Source: Acidaminococcaceae bacterium UBA2453
GTDB lineage: Bacteria > Bacillota > Negativicutes > Acidaminococcales > Acidaminococcaceae
Length of the DNA stretch: 35,196 bases
Reading direction: 5' to 3'
NCBI GenBank assembly: GCA_002342505.1
Contig: DDQB01000012.1
Span: 1,039-36,234, forward strand
Shown here one piece after another: positions 1 to 7,002 of this stretch (within the stretch, counting starts at the first letter, position 1; each line of letters opens with the position of its first letter). A program made the position numbers and the translations under genes. Under the pieces are notes generated by a model that saw only the letters and a list, made by a program, of their open reading frames with translations, made no database searches and had not been told where the DNA came from.

Positions 1-153
1 TTTAACGATCCCATGATCAAAGGCCGGATACCGCTGGTAGAACATTCCGTGGTGAACGGGCTGATCTCCCCCAGCCAGGCGGTAACGGAACTGATCCGCT
101 GCTTCGATATGGACCGGGCGGCTGCCAAGCATTTCGAAAGCGGAAAACTGTAA
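1..153 (+). CDS. C-terminal fragment, possibly glycerol-3-phosphate dehydrogenase
   Basis: An open frame enters from the left edge and stops with TAA at 151-153, giving about 50 residues. The pattern IPLVEHSVVNGL followed by SPSQAVTELI resembles the GpsA C-terminus, where a MPI...VLY.G motif precedes a 'spreAv..Lm' helix. That is only a loose family resemblance seen by eye. If correct, the enzyme is the NAD(P)H-dependent glycerol-3-phosphate dehydrogenase that feeds phospholipid synthesis. The gene start and catalytic domain lie outside the window, so the assignment is tentative. Confidence 0.4.
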   Translation, partial: FNDPMIKGRIPLVEHSVVNGLISPSQAVTELIRCFDMDRAAAKHFESGKL

Positions 154-256
154 CAATTTAAAACGAGATTCTCTTTGCAAAGATACTGCTGGAACTGTCC
201 GGCAACCAAAAAGGCGTTTCACAGCAGCTACCGCCTTGGCTGCTGTGTAATAAATG

Positions 257-282
257 AACCCCTGTCCGCGAGGACAGGGGTT
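257..282. terminator. strong hairpin, probable bidirectional terminator
   Basis: A perfect 11-bp stem (AACCCCTGTCC / GGACAGGGGTT) closes a GCGA loop. A weaker hairpin, ACAGCAGC / GCTGCTGT, lies just upstream at 221-246. The site lies between convergent genes (one ending at 153 on +, one ending at 350 on -). The flanks are only moderately T-rich, better on the minus strand (TTCATTTATT). Confidence 0.55.
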
Positions 283-305
283 CTGACTTTGTAATGGTTA
301 AAATT

Positions 306-338
306 AAAGGAAGCGCTGATTAATTCGTCTGCACGCTT
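306..338. repeat. dispersed repeat, left end copy (copy A)
   Basis: Reads AAAGGAAGCGCTGATT then AATTCGTCTGCACGCTT. It is nearly identical to the left end of the full element at 34814-35024 and to copies at 28184 and 35121. Only the left end is present here. It lies 12 bp past the stop of the leftward hypothetical gene at 350-751. Confidence 0.8.
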
Positions 339-349
339 TTTTGTTACTC

Positions 350-751
350 TTAATACTCCGGATATTCGTTCAGCGGGTCTTCGTCTTTGCCCACCATGGC
401 AAACATATCCGTGGTCTCCCGGTTGTAGGGGAGCTTGGATTTGATCCGGCCCTGTTCCTGCAGCAGGCGTTCCGCTTCCAGAGGCATGATCTCCATGCGT
501 TTCAGCTTTTTGTAAACGGATGGACGGAAAGACCTCCACACTTCCATGATGTTATGCAGGATCTGGGCGCTGGGAATCTCAAATTTTTCCCGCCCTTCCA
601 GCACCTGTTTCACCTTGTCTTTCCGTTCTGCCTGTTCTTCTTCTGTCAGTCCTTCGATTGCGCGGTCCAGTTCCGCTTCCAGCGTATTTGCCAGATAATC
701 TTCAATCATGATTTCCAACTCATTGTCGTATGTAATTCTGCGCTCTGCCAT
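350..751 (-). CDS. hypothetical protein, 133 aa, acidic and helical
   Basis: I do not recognise the family. The protein is 133 residues, rich in Glu/Lys/Arg and predicted mostly helical. It has no membrane segment, no signal peptide and no Cys pair. The start is supported by AGGAGGG placed four bases before the ATG. A probable promoter lies at 899-927 on the same strand, leaving a leader of about 140 bases. It is monocistronic. The base composition matches the surroundings, and nothing in the context indicates a function. Confidence 0.75.
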   Translation of the reverse strand: MAERRITYDNELEIMIEDYLANTLEAELDRAIEGLTEEEQAERKDKVKQVLEGREKFEIPSAQILHNIMEVWRSFRPSVYKKLKRMEIMPLEAERLLQEQGRIKSKLPYNRETTDMFAMVGKDEDPLNEYPEY

Positions 752-898
752 AATACCCTCCTGTGCCTGATACGAAATGTAAATTTCCGTCCGTAGACAA
801 AACCATTATGATAATGATTTGATTGGCGGTTCCTGAAATGCTGCGTAAAATTTGCCTGCATGGCAAGCGTTGTGTCAGTCTGTTTGCCTTGCAACCTT

Positions 899-927
899 AT
901 TTTAACATTTTTGAAATTGAATATCAA
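899..927 (-). promoter_or_regulatory. probable sigma-A promoter for the 133-aa gene
   Basis: On the minus strand TTGATA (922-927) and TAAAAT (899-904) are separated by 17 bases. A small palindrome CATTAT-G-ATAATG at 804-816 lies in the presumed leader. It resembles half of a Fur-type site but is too short to call. Confidence 0.55.
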
Positions 928-956
928 TAAGAACATTGCATTATATTAAGAATGAG

Positions 957-984
957 TTGCAAAAAAGTTAAGATACGTTATAAT
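957..984 (+). promoter_or_regulatory. probable sigma-A promoter for the 74-aa gene
   Basis: TTGCAA (957-962), a 16-base spacer and a perfect TATAAT (979-984) lie about 33 bases upstream of the start codon at 1018. Confidence 0.65.
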
Positions 985-1017
985 ATAATAAAGTTTAATG
1001 AACAGGAGGAAATGGAA

Positions 1018-1242
1018 ATGGATGTAAACAGAGATGTGACGCGCAAGGATATTCTGTACGGCGTGTTGAAGCGTATGGATGAGGTGATTGACAGTATCAG
1101 CAATACAGTCAGCACAAAGGACTTTCTGGTCCGGGATATTGTGTACGATCTGGACCGACTGGAAGAGGCTAAGCTTGCTCTGGTTGCGGTACTGGAGGAT
1201 ATGAAGCAGGAAGAAAACAACGGCAATACGAATATGCATTAA
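1018..1242 (+). CDS. small hypothetical protein, 74 aa
   Basis: No family is recognised. The frame is open from 952, but AGGAGG at 1004-1009 is only two bases from the ATG at 1012 and eight from the ATG at 1018, so 1018 is chosen. The product (MDVNRDVTRKDIL...) is a charged, amphipathic, all-helical protein without Cys or membrane segments. A central stretch, DIVYDLDRLEEAKLALV, could form a coiled coil. It has its own promoter and a terminator at 1352-1386, so it is a monocistronic gene. A small adaptor or regulator is possible but unsupported. Confidence 0.7.
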   Translation: MDVNRDVTRKDILYGVLKRMDEVIDSISNTVSTKDFLVRDIVYDLDRLEEAKLALVAVLEDMKQEENNGNTNMH

Positions 1243-1351
1243 AGATTATAATCATTCCCGTCGCGCCGCCGTTAGCCTGCGGTACAAAGAAGGAATGGGA
1301 GGAATCGTTTCCACTGGTATTTTCCGGTACGAAAATTGAATCTGCTAATGA

Positions 1352-1386
1352 AAAGGCCTGATGGGCGTCGCGCTCATCAGGCTTTT
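1352..1386 (+). terminator. rho-independent terminator downstream of the 74-aa gene
   Basis: GCCTGATG (1356-1363) pairs with CATCAGGC (1375-1382), with a GC-rich interior and a TTTT tract following. The A-run before and T-run after allow use in both directions. The rest of 1243-1673 contains no convincing gene. Confidence 0.75.
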
Positions 1387-1410
1387 GGCATTACGAGCGG
1401 CATTACGAGC
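1387..1410 (+). repeat. perfect 12-bp tandem duplication
   Basis: GGCATTACGAGC occurs twice head to tail (1387-1398 and 1399-1410), directly after the terminator. It is followed by TGCC, which could pair with the GGCA at the start of either unit. No function is apparent. Confidence 0.85.
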
Positions 1411-1595
1411 TGCCTTATAATCTGCCGCGCTTTTTTCAGGCGCTGTGAATTGACTGCCAGGCATGATATGTACTGTGAAAGTATATATTGCAGTATGGAC
1501 GATGCTGCATCTGTTCCGCCACAATATTTTCCCCTTTTACTGCAATTTATTCAATTTATTTACTATAGAACGGGTCAATTCAGAGAAATTTTAAC

Positions 1596-1625
1596 TTGAC
1601 TAAAATTCACCATATAAGATATAAT
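1596..1625 (+). promoter_or_regulatory. probable promoter of the GGDEF/EAL gene
   Basis: TTGACT (1596-1601), an 18-base spacer and a perfect TATAAT (1620-1625), about 49 bases before the start codon. Confidence 0.6.
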
Positions 1626-1673
1626 TACAAATTAAGAGACATTCTCGATTAAAGTATAAAGGGAGAGGGTTGC

Positions 1674-3617
1674 ATGTTCAACTGGCTCAGTGACTATAAC
1701 TATGACTTTGCCCTGGCTGCCGTGCCCATCCAGCTGATCCTTCTTATATATTACTGTTCCCGGCGGAACCTTCCGATCCGTTCCAGTTTCAGCTTCTTCT
1801 GGGTCATGGTCGCCAATCTGGTCATGACGGTCTTTGATATCGTATCCTGTGAGATGAATGAAGTCTGGACGGAATACCCGCTTTGGGTCATGTACGGCGT
1901 GAACCAGCTTTACTTTTATGCGTTCATTGCGCGAGGGTGGGCGCTGTTCGATTATACGGCGGAAGAATGCCACGGGTATGCGGCCCTGGGAAAATGGCTG
2001 GCGAAATTTTCCAGCGTCCCGGCCTTGCTGACGGCCATCCTGGTCTTTTCCACGCCCTGGACGGGAGCCATTTTCCTCTTCTCTCCGGAACGGGGGTATT
2101 TCAATACCGGGCTGTACAACTCGATATATGCCTGCATGTATTTTTACATCGCCCTGTCGCTGTTATGTGTATTCCTGCGGTGGAACAGGATTGACGTGCG
2201 GCTGAAGACCAGCATGCTGGAATACAACGTCATCCTTATCGCCGGCATGCTGCTGCGGAAGATGTTCATGGGCAACCTGCTGGTCACCAGTTATTTCAGT
2301 ATTCTGGCGATCCTGATCATCTATCTTGCGGCGCAGAACCCGGACCTGTACCGTGACCGGAAGACGCATCTGTTCAACAAGGACGCGTTCAACCGCATCG
2401 GAGCCGAGTGCCTGATCAAGGGCATCCCGTTTCACTGTATCGTGGCGGATGTCGACAACTATGAATCCGTGAAGATGCTGTACGGATACCAACAGATGAA
2501 GCGCAGCATGGAACAGTTCGGCCATTGGCTCATCCAAAGTTTTCCTCATTATTATGTGTTTTATTTCCGTAACGGCGAATTTCTGATGCTGCAGAAAAAC
2601 CGCCGCTTTGAAGATCACAAAGACCGGATCCTGCAGATGATCCGGGACAGTTTTTCACAGCCCTGGGCGGCGGAAGAGACCGACGTACACCTGCGCATTT
2701 CCGCCCTTGTACTGCCTTATGATATGCTGCCGACGAAAATGACGAAGGCGCACGATTTTATCGTCCATAGTTTCCAGCATGCGTATGTGGAAAACCATCG
2801 GGATAATTATGTGGTTACCCGGGAGATCTGCGACGCCTTCGACCGGGAGGGCAAAGTGGAGAAGGCGCTGGGCCGCGCCCTGGGAGAGCAGCGCATGGAA
2901 GCCTGGTTCCAGCCCATCTATTCTGTGCAGCAGGATAGGATCGTAGGGGCCGAAGCGCTGGCCAGGCTGCGGGACCCGATACTGGGTTTTATCCCTCCGG
3001 ATGAATTCATCCGCGTGGCGGAGCGGACCGGCGATATCATGGAAGTGGGGCGCCAGGTATTTGAACGGGTCTGCGAGCTTCTTGAGACAGGGGAGCCCGG
3101 ACGGCTGGGCGTCCAGAAGGTCAATGTGAACCTGTCCCCGGTCCAGTGCATGAACGACCGGCTTGCGGCGGAGCTTTCGGCCATTGCGGATAAGCATGGC
3201 GTCCCGCTGGACCGGATCAACTTTGAAATTACGGAATCGTCGCTGAGCGATTACCGGCTGATACAGAAACAGATGCTGCTGTTGCAGGAAAAAGGTTCCA
3301 CCTTTTCCCTGGACGATTTCGGTACCGGCACATCCAACCTGACCCGCCTGGTGAACCTTCCCTTCCATGCCGTAAAGATGGACCTTGTGATGGTGCGCAA
3401 CTTTTTTGAGGGACGTCTTCCCATCCTTCCGGATATCGTAAACATGTTCCGGAAAACGAAGATGCAGATCGTGGCGGAAGGCGTGGAGACGAAGGAGATG
3501 AAAGAGACGCTGGCCTCCCTTGGCTGCGATTACGAGCAGGGCTATTATTTTGCGAAGCCTTTGCCGCCGGACGAGTTTGTTTCGTATCTGAAAAAAGAAA
3601 AAGGGGAAATCTCGTAA
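1674..3617 (+). CDS. membrane cyclic-di-GMP phosphodiesterase, degenerate GGDEF plus EAL
   Basis: 647 residues. Residues 1 to about 225 contain roughly six or seven hydrophobic segments, so this is a membrane-anchored sensor. A GGDEF-like domain follows, but its signature is RNGEF at 299-303, so cyclase activity is unlikely. The C-terminal EAL domain keeps the catalytic set: EAL (Glu427), the Asn of VNLSP, the Glu of EITES, the metal-binding DDFG (547-550), the Lys of VKMDL, EGVET and QGYYFAKPL. It should therefore hydrolyse c-di-GMP to pGpG, with the dead GGDEF domain perhaps sensing GTP. The start fits GGGAGAGGG seven bases upstream. It is monocistronic, with its own promoter and a terminator at 3685-3723. 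The input signal is unknown. Confidence 0.9.
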   Translation: MFNWLSDYNYDFALAAVPIQLILLIYYCSRRNLPIRSSFSFFWVMVANLVMTVFDIVSCEMNEVWTEYPLWVMYGVNQLYFYAFIARGWALFDYTAEECHGYAALGKWLAKFSSVPALLTAILVFSTPWTGAIFLFSPERGYFNTGLYNSIYACMYFYIALSLLCVFLRWNRIDVRLKTSMLEYNVILIAGMLLRKMFMGNLLVTSYFSILAILIIYLAAQNPDLYRDRKTHLFNKDAFNRIGAECLIKGIPFHCIVADVDNYESVKMLYGYQQMKRSMEQFGHWLIQSFPHYYVFYFRNGEFLMLQKNRRFEDHKDRILQMIRDSFSQPWAAEETDVHLRISALVLPYDMLPTKMTKAHDFIVHSFQHAYVENHRDNYVVTREICDAFDREGKVEKALGRALGEQRMEAWFQPIYSVQQDRIVGAEALARLRDPILGFIPPDEFIRVAERTGDIMEVGRQVFERVCELLETGEPGRLGVQKVNVNLSPVQCMNDRLAAELSAIADKHGVPLDRINFEITESSLSDYRLIQKQMLLLQEKGSTFSLDDFGTGTSNLTRLVNLPFHAVKMDLVMVRNFFEGRLPILPDIVNMFRKTKMQIVAEGVETKEMKETLASLGCDYEQGYYFAKPLPPDEFVSYLKKEKGEIS

Positions 3618-3684
3618 CGGTTACGGTGAAGAAACGCTCACAAGCGTTCAGAGAAATGAATCGGGGTTTCTTTAAGACGATTTG

Positions 3685-3723
3685 ACCGCAGTGTTCTTAC
3701 GGGGACGCTGCGGTATATTTTTT
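3685..3723 (+). terminator. rho-independent terminator
   Basis: ACCGCAG (3685-3691) pairs with CTGCGGT (3708-3714), followed by ATATTTTTT. It ends the GGDEF/EAL transcript. Confidence 0.75.
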
Positions 3724-3832
3724 GGCGGGGACGGCGCAGCTGTAATGGGAGACCGTTTCCGTCCCGCCTGTGTGCCGTCTGCCTGGTCGGAGAAAATAGC
3801 AAATGGATTGCAGGGAAAGACGTTGCAAATTG

Positions 3833-3851
3833 CATTTCGATATGATATATT
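3833..3851 (+). promoter_or_regulatory. probable cbiK promoter
   Basis: TTGCAA (3833-3838), 17 bases, TATATT (3846-3851). A second TATAAT lies at 3855-3860. Only about 45 bases separate this from the start codon, so there is no room for a cobalamin riboswitch. Confidence 0.5.
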
Positions 3852-3903
3852 AACTATAATTGAAGTTTTAATAATAACCATTTCTATTAAAAGGAGAAAC
3901 CAG

Positions 3904-4875
3904 ATGAACCGAATGCACAAAAAACATGCAGGATATACGCTGAGTGATGAAGTGAAAAATCCCACGCCCGCGCTGCTGGAAGCGGCGGAAATCGGGGTGC
4001 GCGTCTTTAATAATGAAGCGATGGGGTCCCTGCCGGATAAGGATGCGCTGGTGGTCATGTCCTTTGGCACCACCATGAAAGATACAAGGGAAAAGACCAT
4101 CGACGCTACCGTGAAAGCCATCCGGGAGGCGCTGCCTGATGTGAAAGTGGTCGTCGCCTATACATCCCATATTATCATCGACCGCATCAAAGCAAACGAA
4201 GGACTTGCGATACCGACGCCGGAAGAGGCGCTGGAACAGCTGAAAGAAGAAGGGTACACCCGGATCGCCCTGGCGTCCCTGGATATTATTCCCGGCATGG
4301 AATATAACTACAAGACCGGTATCTTCAAGCTGTACCGGGACAAGTTCAAAAAGATGACCATGGGGCTTCCGCTTCTGTTCTGGCAGGGGCAGGAAGACCA
4401 GCGGGACGACGTGGCGGAAGTGGTGGAAGCTTTTGCTACCCAGTTCCCGGCGCTGGGGAAAGAGGACGCGCTGCTGGTCATGACCCACGGCACGCCGCAT
4501 CCTTCCAATGCCTATTACGCCGTGATCCAGGACCGTCTGGACAAGCTGAAAAAGGGACATATCCATGTGTACAGCGTGGAAGGCATGCCGGTGCTGGAGG
4601 ATGTGATCCCCGTGCTGAAAAAAGAAGGCGTAAAACATACGATTCTGATGCCCATGATGATGGTGGCGGGAGACCATGCCCATAACGATATGGCGGGGGA
4701 CGAGGACGATTCCCATAAGTCCGTCCTGCAGAAGGAAGGCTTCACGGTTACGCCCTATATCCACGGCATGGGCGAGAATGAAGCAGTCCGCGGGATTTTT
4801 GTAGAGCGCGCGCTGGAAAGCTGGGACGCATTGCAGAGCGACGCGGCAGGAAAGACCGGGGGCATGCCTCACTAA
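3904..4875 (+). CDS. cbiK: sirohydrochlorin cobaltochelatase CbiK
   Basis: 323 residues with the start at 3904, supported by AAGGAG nine bases upstream. The open frame extends further back through the terminator and promoter, but that part has no ribosome site. CbiK inserts Co2+ into sirohydrochlorin in anaerobic cobalamin synthesis. The N-terminal half carries the chelatase pattern ALVVMSFGTT. The two metal-binding histidines of the family fit His195 (in MTHGT) and His258 (in AGDHAHND). Their spacing of 63 is close to that of the Salmonella enzyme (His145 and His207). No cleavable signal peptide is visible, so this is a cytoplasmic type. No other cob/cbi gene is in the window. The nearby methionine genes would be a use for B12, but that link is only inference. 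Confidence 0.9.
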   Translation: MNRMHKKHAGYTLSDEVKNPTPALLEAAEIGVRVFNNEAMGSLPDKDALVVMSFGTTMKDTREKTIDATVKAIREALPDVKVVVAYTSHIIIDRIKANEGLAIPTPEEALEQLKEEGYTRIALASLDIIPGMEYNYKTGIFKLYRDKFKKMTMGLPLLFWQGQEDQRDDVAEVVEAFATQFPALGKEDALLVMTHGTPHPSNAYYAVIQDRLDKLKKGHIHVYSVEGMPVLEDVIPVLKKEGVKHTILMPMMMVAGDHAHNDMAGDEDDSHKSVLQKEGFTVTPYIHGMGENEAVRGIFVERALESWDALQSDAAGKTGGMPH

Positions 4876-4881
4876 AAAAAT

Positions 4882-4940
4882 AAAAGCTATGAAATGCGCT
4901 TTACACTGATACACAGTGATACGCATTCATAGCTTTTTTT
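4882..4940. terminator. long bidirectional terminator between cbiK and the OadG-like gene
   Basis: AAAAGCTATGAA...TGCG and CGCATTCATAGCTTTTTTT form an imperfect stem, with an inner ACTGAT / AGTGAT-type fold. The T-run on + ends cbiK. The A-rich left flank becomes a T-run on -, ending the convergent small gene at 4984-5112. Confidence 0.8.
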
Positions 4941-4983
4941 ATGGGGTTGATGTTGCACGTTGTAACGCATTGGGCAAATGCAC

Positions 4984-5112
4984 TTAATTCTGTTTGGTCG
5001 GATCGACCATTTCGATTACGTGCATCAGGACGCCGAGTACGATCAGTACGCCGAACACAACGGTCATGTTGATGATGGCAACCAGAAACGGATTGTTGGT
5101 TACAGGACCCAT
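4984..5112 (-). CDS. 42-aa OadG-related small membrane subunit
   Basis: A short gene read on the minus strand: MGPVTNNPFLVAIINM..., one hydrophobic segment (about residues 9-33), then a polar end, DPTKQN. The 'NPF/LVA.INMTVVFGVL' pattern followed by a C-terminal 'DPTK' is what I know from OadG-related small transporter subunits, relatives of the gamma/epsilon chains of Na+-pumping biotin decarboxylases in Negativicutes. Those chains are thought to anchor or stabilise the complex at the membrane. The start is chosen for AGAGGTG six bases upstream. No decarboxylase alpha, beta or biotin-carrier gene lies beside it, so it is an orphan here. The family call rests on pattern recognition alone. Confidence 0.7.
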   Translation of the reverse strand: MGPVTNNPFLVAIINMTVVFGVLIVLGVLMHVIEMVDPTKQN

Positions 5113-5481
5113 TCATTTCACCTCTTATCTTTTGTGATTTCAGGGAATCTGCTTCTTGCAGGATATGATCCCGCGGATACGGGTTACGGCAGATTCTAAA
5201 CTTCATTTATAAACTTTACCACAAAGTATACAAAAAAGCAATCGAAAAGCAGAGCGATTTTTAATCAGTGATTAAATGATTCATCACAAAGTAGTAATAC
5301 CATGTTTTGATAAACGGGAAACGTTGTGAGACGGAATGTACAGACTTATTTGAGAAAACGATTCCTTGCAAGTCTTTGCATGGGAACGAAAAGAAAGAAC
5401 CGGTAAACGGTTGCTGTTTTGTAACATACTTTACAGTTTTCTCTGATAATGAATGGATTGAGAAAAAATTCATCTTTTTGT
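5113..5481. other. AT-rich intergenic region upstream of two divergent units
   Basis: No convincing gene. The minus-strand promoter for the small OadG-like gene should be here: TTGCTT and TAAAGT with a 17-base spacer can be read near 5210-5245, tentatively. A weak inverted repeat, AACCG...CGGTT, lies near 5399. An open frame at 5307-5513 lacks a ribosome site and runs into the T-box promoter. Confidence 0.5.
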
Positions 5482-5510
5482 TTGACAATTCGTTTTTGCT
5501 CTGCTATCTT
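5482..5510 (+). promoter_or_regulatory. promoter of the metA T-box transcript
   Basis: Perfect TTGACA (5482-5487), 17 bases, TATCTT (5505-5510), with the T-box stem I beginning shortly after. Confidence 0.7.
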
Positions 5511-5527
5511 TAATCACAAGTTAAATA

Positions 5528-5862
5528 CTATGATTTGGCTGTGAAGAGAAGAGTACGCAGAGGAAAATGCTACAGAGAGCTTTCACTTTGGTGCAAGAAA
5601 GCGCAGGGAACTTTGCCGAAGATGGCCTCGGAGCCGGTTGGTCGAAGTAATTAAGACCGCCCGGGCGCGCCCGTTACAGCGCTGGGGTATTCAAGGAGAA
5701 ATTCCCGCGTGCCCGAGAAGCTAATTTGGTGATGTTACTTTTGCTGCTCGCGGTATCAGGGAAAAGAACCCGCGTACCCGAGGAGGCCGGACGTGCGAGC
5801 GTCCGGTAAATATGGGTGGTAACACGGCGCCTTCGTCCCATTTGGGGCGGAGGCGTTTTTGT
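5528..5862 (+). promoter_or_regulatory. T-box riboswitch, methionine-specific
   Basis: A long structured leader with T-box hallmarks: a stem I region with an AGTA-type element near 5545, the T-box sequence GGGTGGTAACACGG near 5813-5827, and a final terminator at 5828-5862. The likely specifier is ATG at 5622-5624, set in CCGAAG-ATG-GCCTCGG. The TGGT of the antiterminator bulge would pair with an ACCA tRNA end, matching a discriminator A as in tRNA-Met. Uncharged tRNA-Met should favour antitermination and switch on metA and the genes behind it. The specifier was read by eye without a folding calculation. Confidence 0.9.
5828..5862 (+). terminator. T-box terminator
   Basis: CGCCTTCGTCCC (5828-5839) pairs over 12 positions (two of them G-U) with GGGGCGGAGGCG (5844-5855) around an ATTT loop, followed by TTTTTG and further T-runs. 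Confidence 0.85.
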
Positions 5863-5942
5863 TTTTGTTTTCTAAAATGTTACACGTTGCCATCTGCAAA
5901 TACCTGGGTCATCACTTCACGAGCCGCAAGGAGGAAAAGGTT

Positions 5943-6866
5943 ATGCCGGTAAAAATCACAAACCAGTTGTCTGCTGTAGAAAATCTGCAGCAGGAAGGGA
6001 TCATTGCCATTACGGAGGAACGGGCGGTGACGCAGGATATCCGTCCCCTGAAGATTCTAATCCTGAATCTGATGCCCCTGAAGAAACCTACGGAGCTGCA
6101 GTTGCTGCGTCTCTTGGGCAACAGCCCTCTGCAGATCGAAGTAGATTTTGCCCGCACCGTTTCCCGGGAGACGACCCACACGGATAATTCCTATCTGGAC
6201 AAAGCCTATCTGGAGTTCGCGGACGTAAAAGACCGCTATTACGACGGGTTCATCATCACCGGGGCCCCGGTGGAATGTCTGGAATTTGAAGAGGTGGAGT
6301 ACTGGCCGGAGCTGGTGGATTATATCCGCTGGTCTCAGGATCATGTATTTTCTGTTTTGTCCTTCTGCTGGAGCGCCCAGGCTGTGCTGTACTATTTTTA
6401 CGGTGTGCAGAAGCACACACTGCCGCGGAAATTTTTCGGTATTTACAGTTACGGTCTGACGGTAAAGCATCATCCCCTGCTGCGGGGCTTTGACGACCGG
6501 TATTTCATTCCCCAGTCCCGCCATACGGATATCGACCACCAGGCCGTGGACGCCGAACCGGACCTGAAGGTCCTGTCCCGTTCTGTGGAGCGGGGTATTA
6601 ATATCTGTTGTACGGAGGACATGAGGCGGATCTTCGTCCTGGGGCATTTTGAATATGACCGGGATACTCTGGCTACGGAATACATACGGGACAAGAAGAA
6701 GGGCATGGACCCGGATCTGCCGGAATATTATTATCCGGACAACGACAGTACGGAGCAGCCTGTTTTCAAGTGGTGCAGCTACGCCCATCTGTTTTACAAC
6801 AACTGGCTGAACATGGTATATCAGGAAACACCCTATGATCTGCAAACGCTGAAGAAAAGGGAATAA
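5943..6866 (+). CDS. metA: homoserine O-acyltransferase MetA, predicted acetyl-CoA type
   Basis: 307 residues, starting at 5943 after AAGGAGG. It matches the MetA/HTS family without gaps in E. coli numbering: catalytic Cys142 (SFCWSAQ), His235 and Glu237 (GHFEYD). It activates homoserine for methionine synthesis. Residue 111, which selects the acyl donor in this family (Gly for succinyl-CoA, Glu for acetyl-CoA), is Glu here (GAPVECLEF). O-acetylhomoserine is therefore the expected product despite the 'succinyltransferase' label common for this family. That fits metY directly downstream. Expression is under the Met T-box. Confidence 0.93.
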   Translation: MPVKITNQLSAVENLQQEGIIAITEERAVTQDIRPLKILILNLMPLKKPTELQLLRLLGNSPLQIEVDFARTVSRETTHTDNSYLDKAYLEFADVKDRYYDGFIITGAPVECLEFEEVEYWPELVDYIRWSQDHVFSVLSFCWSAQAVLYYFYGVQKHTLPRKFFGIYSYGLTVKHHPLLRGFDDRYFIPQSRHTDIDHQAVDAEPDLKVLSRSVERGINICCTEDMRRIFVLGHFEYDRDTLATEYIRDKKKGMDPDLPEYYYPDNDSTEQPVFKWCSYAHLFYNNWLNMVYQETPYDLQTLKKRE

Positions 6867-7002
6867 GAGACAGGATAAGCAAGACCTTTTGGAATTCAGC
6901 AAGATTCATAAAGCAGTTCCGATGAGAGATAAATCATAGCTGGTTATAACCTGCAATTCCATTGCAGGAAAATATAAAAATCATAAAAAAGGAGAGAAGA
7001 TC

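Noticed and set aside
804..816. CATTAT-G-ATAATG as a Fur box
   Set aside because: Too short (a 6-1-6 dyad), about 80 bases downstream of the predicted start, and no iron gene is nearby.
1336..1599. Open frame of 87 codons on +
   Set aside because: It starts inside a terminator, has no ribosome site, and contains the tandem duplication; composition is not protein-like.
3819..3833. AAAGACGTTGC before cbiK, similar to the ANTAR-type hairpin sequence
   Set aside because: It lies upstream of the predicted promoter -35, has no matching CAAC arm, and no terminator overlaps it, so it would not be in the RNA.
3724..3903. Possible cobalamin riboswitch for cbiK
   Set aside because: The leader after the promoter is about 45 bases and no B12-box sequence is visible.
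3868..4926. Long antisense open frame opposite cbiK (and similar long ones opposite the EAL gene, metA, glmS, glnN and carB)
   Set aside because: His/Gln/Arg-rich composition typical of mirror frames over strongly coding genes, with no start signals or recognisable domains.
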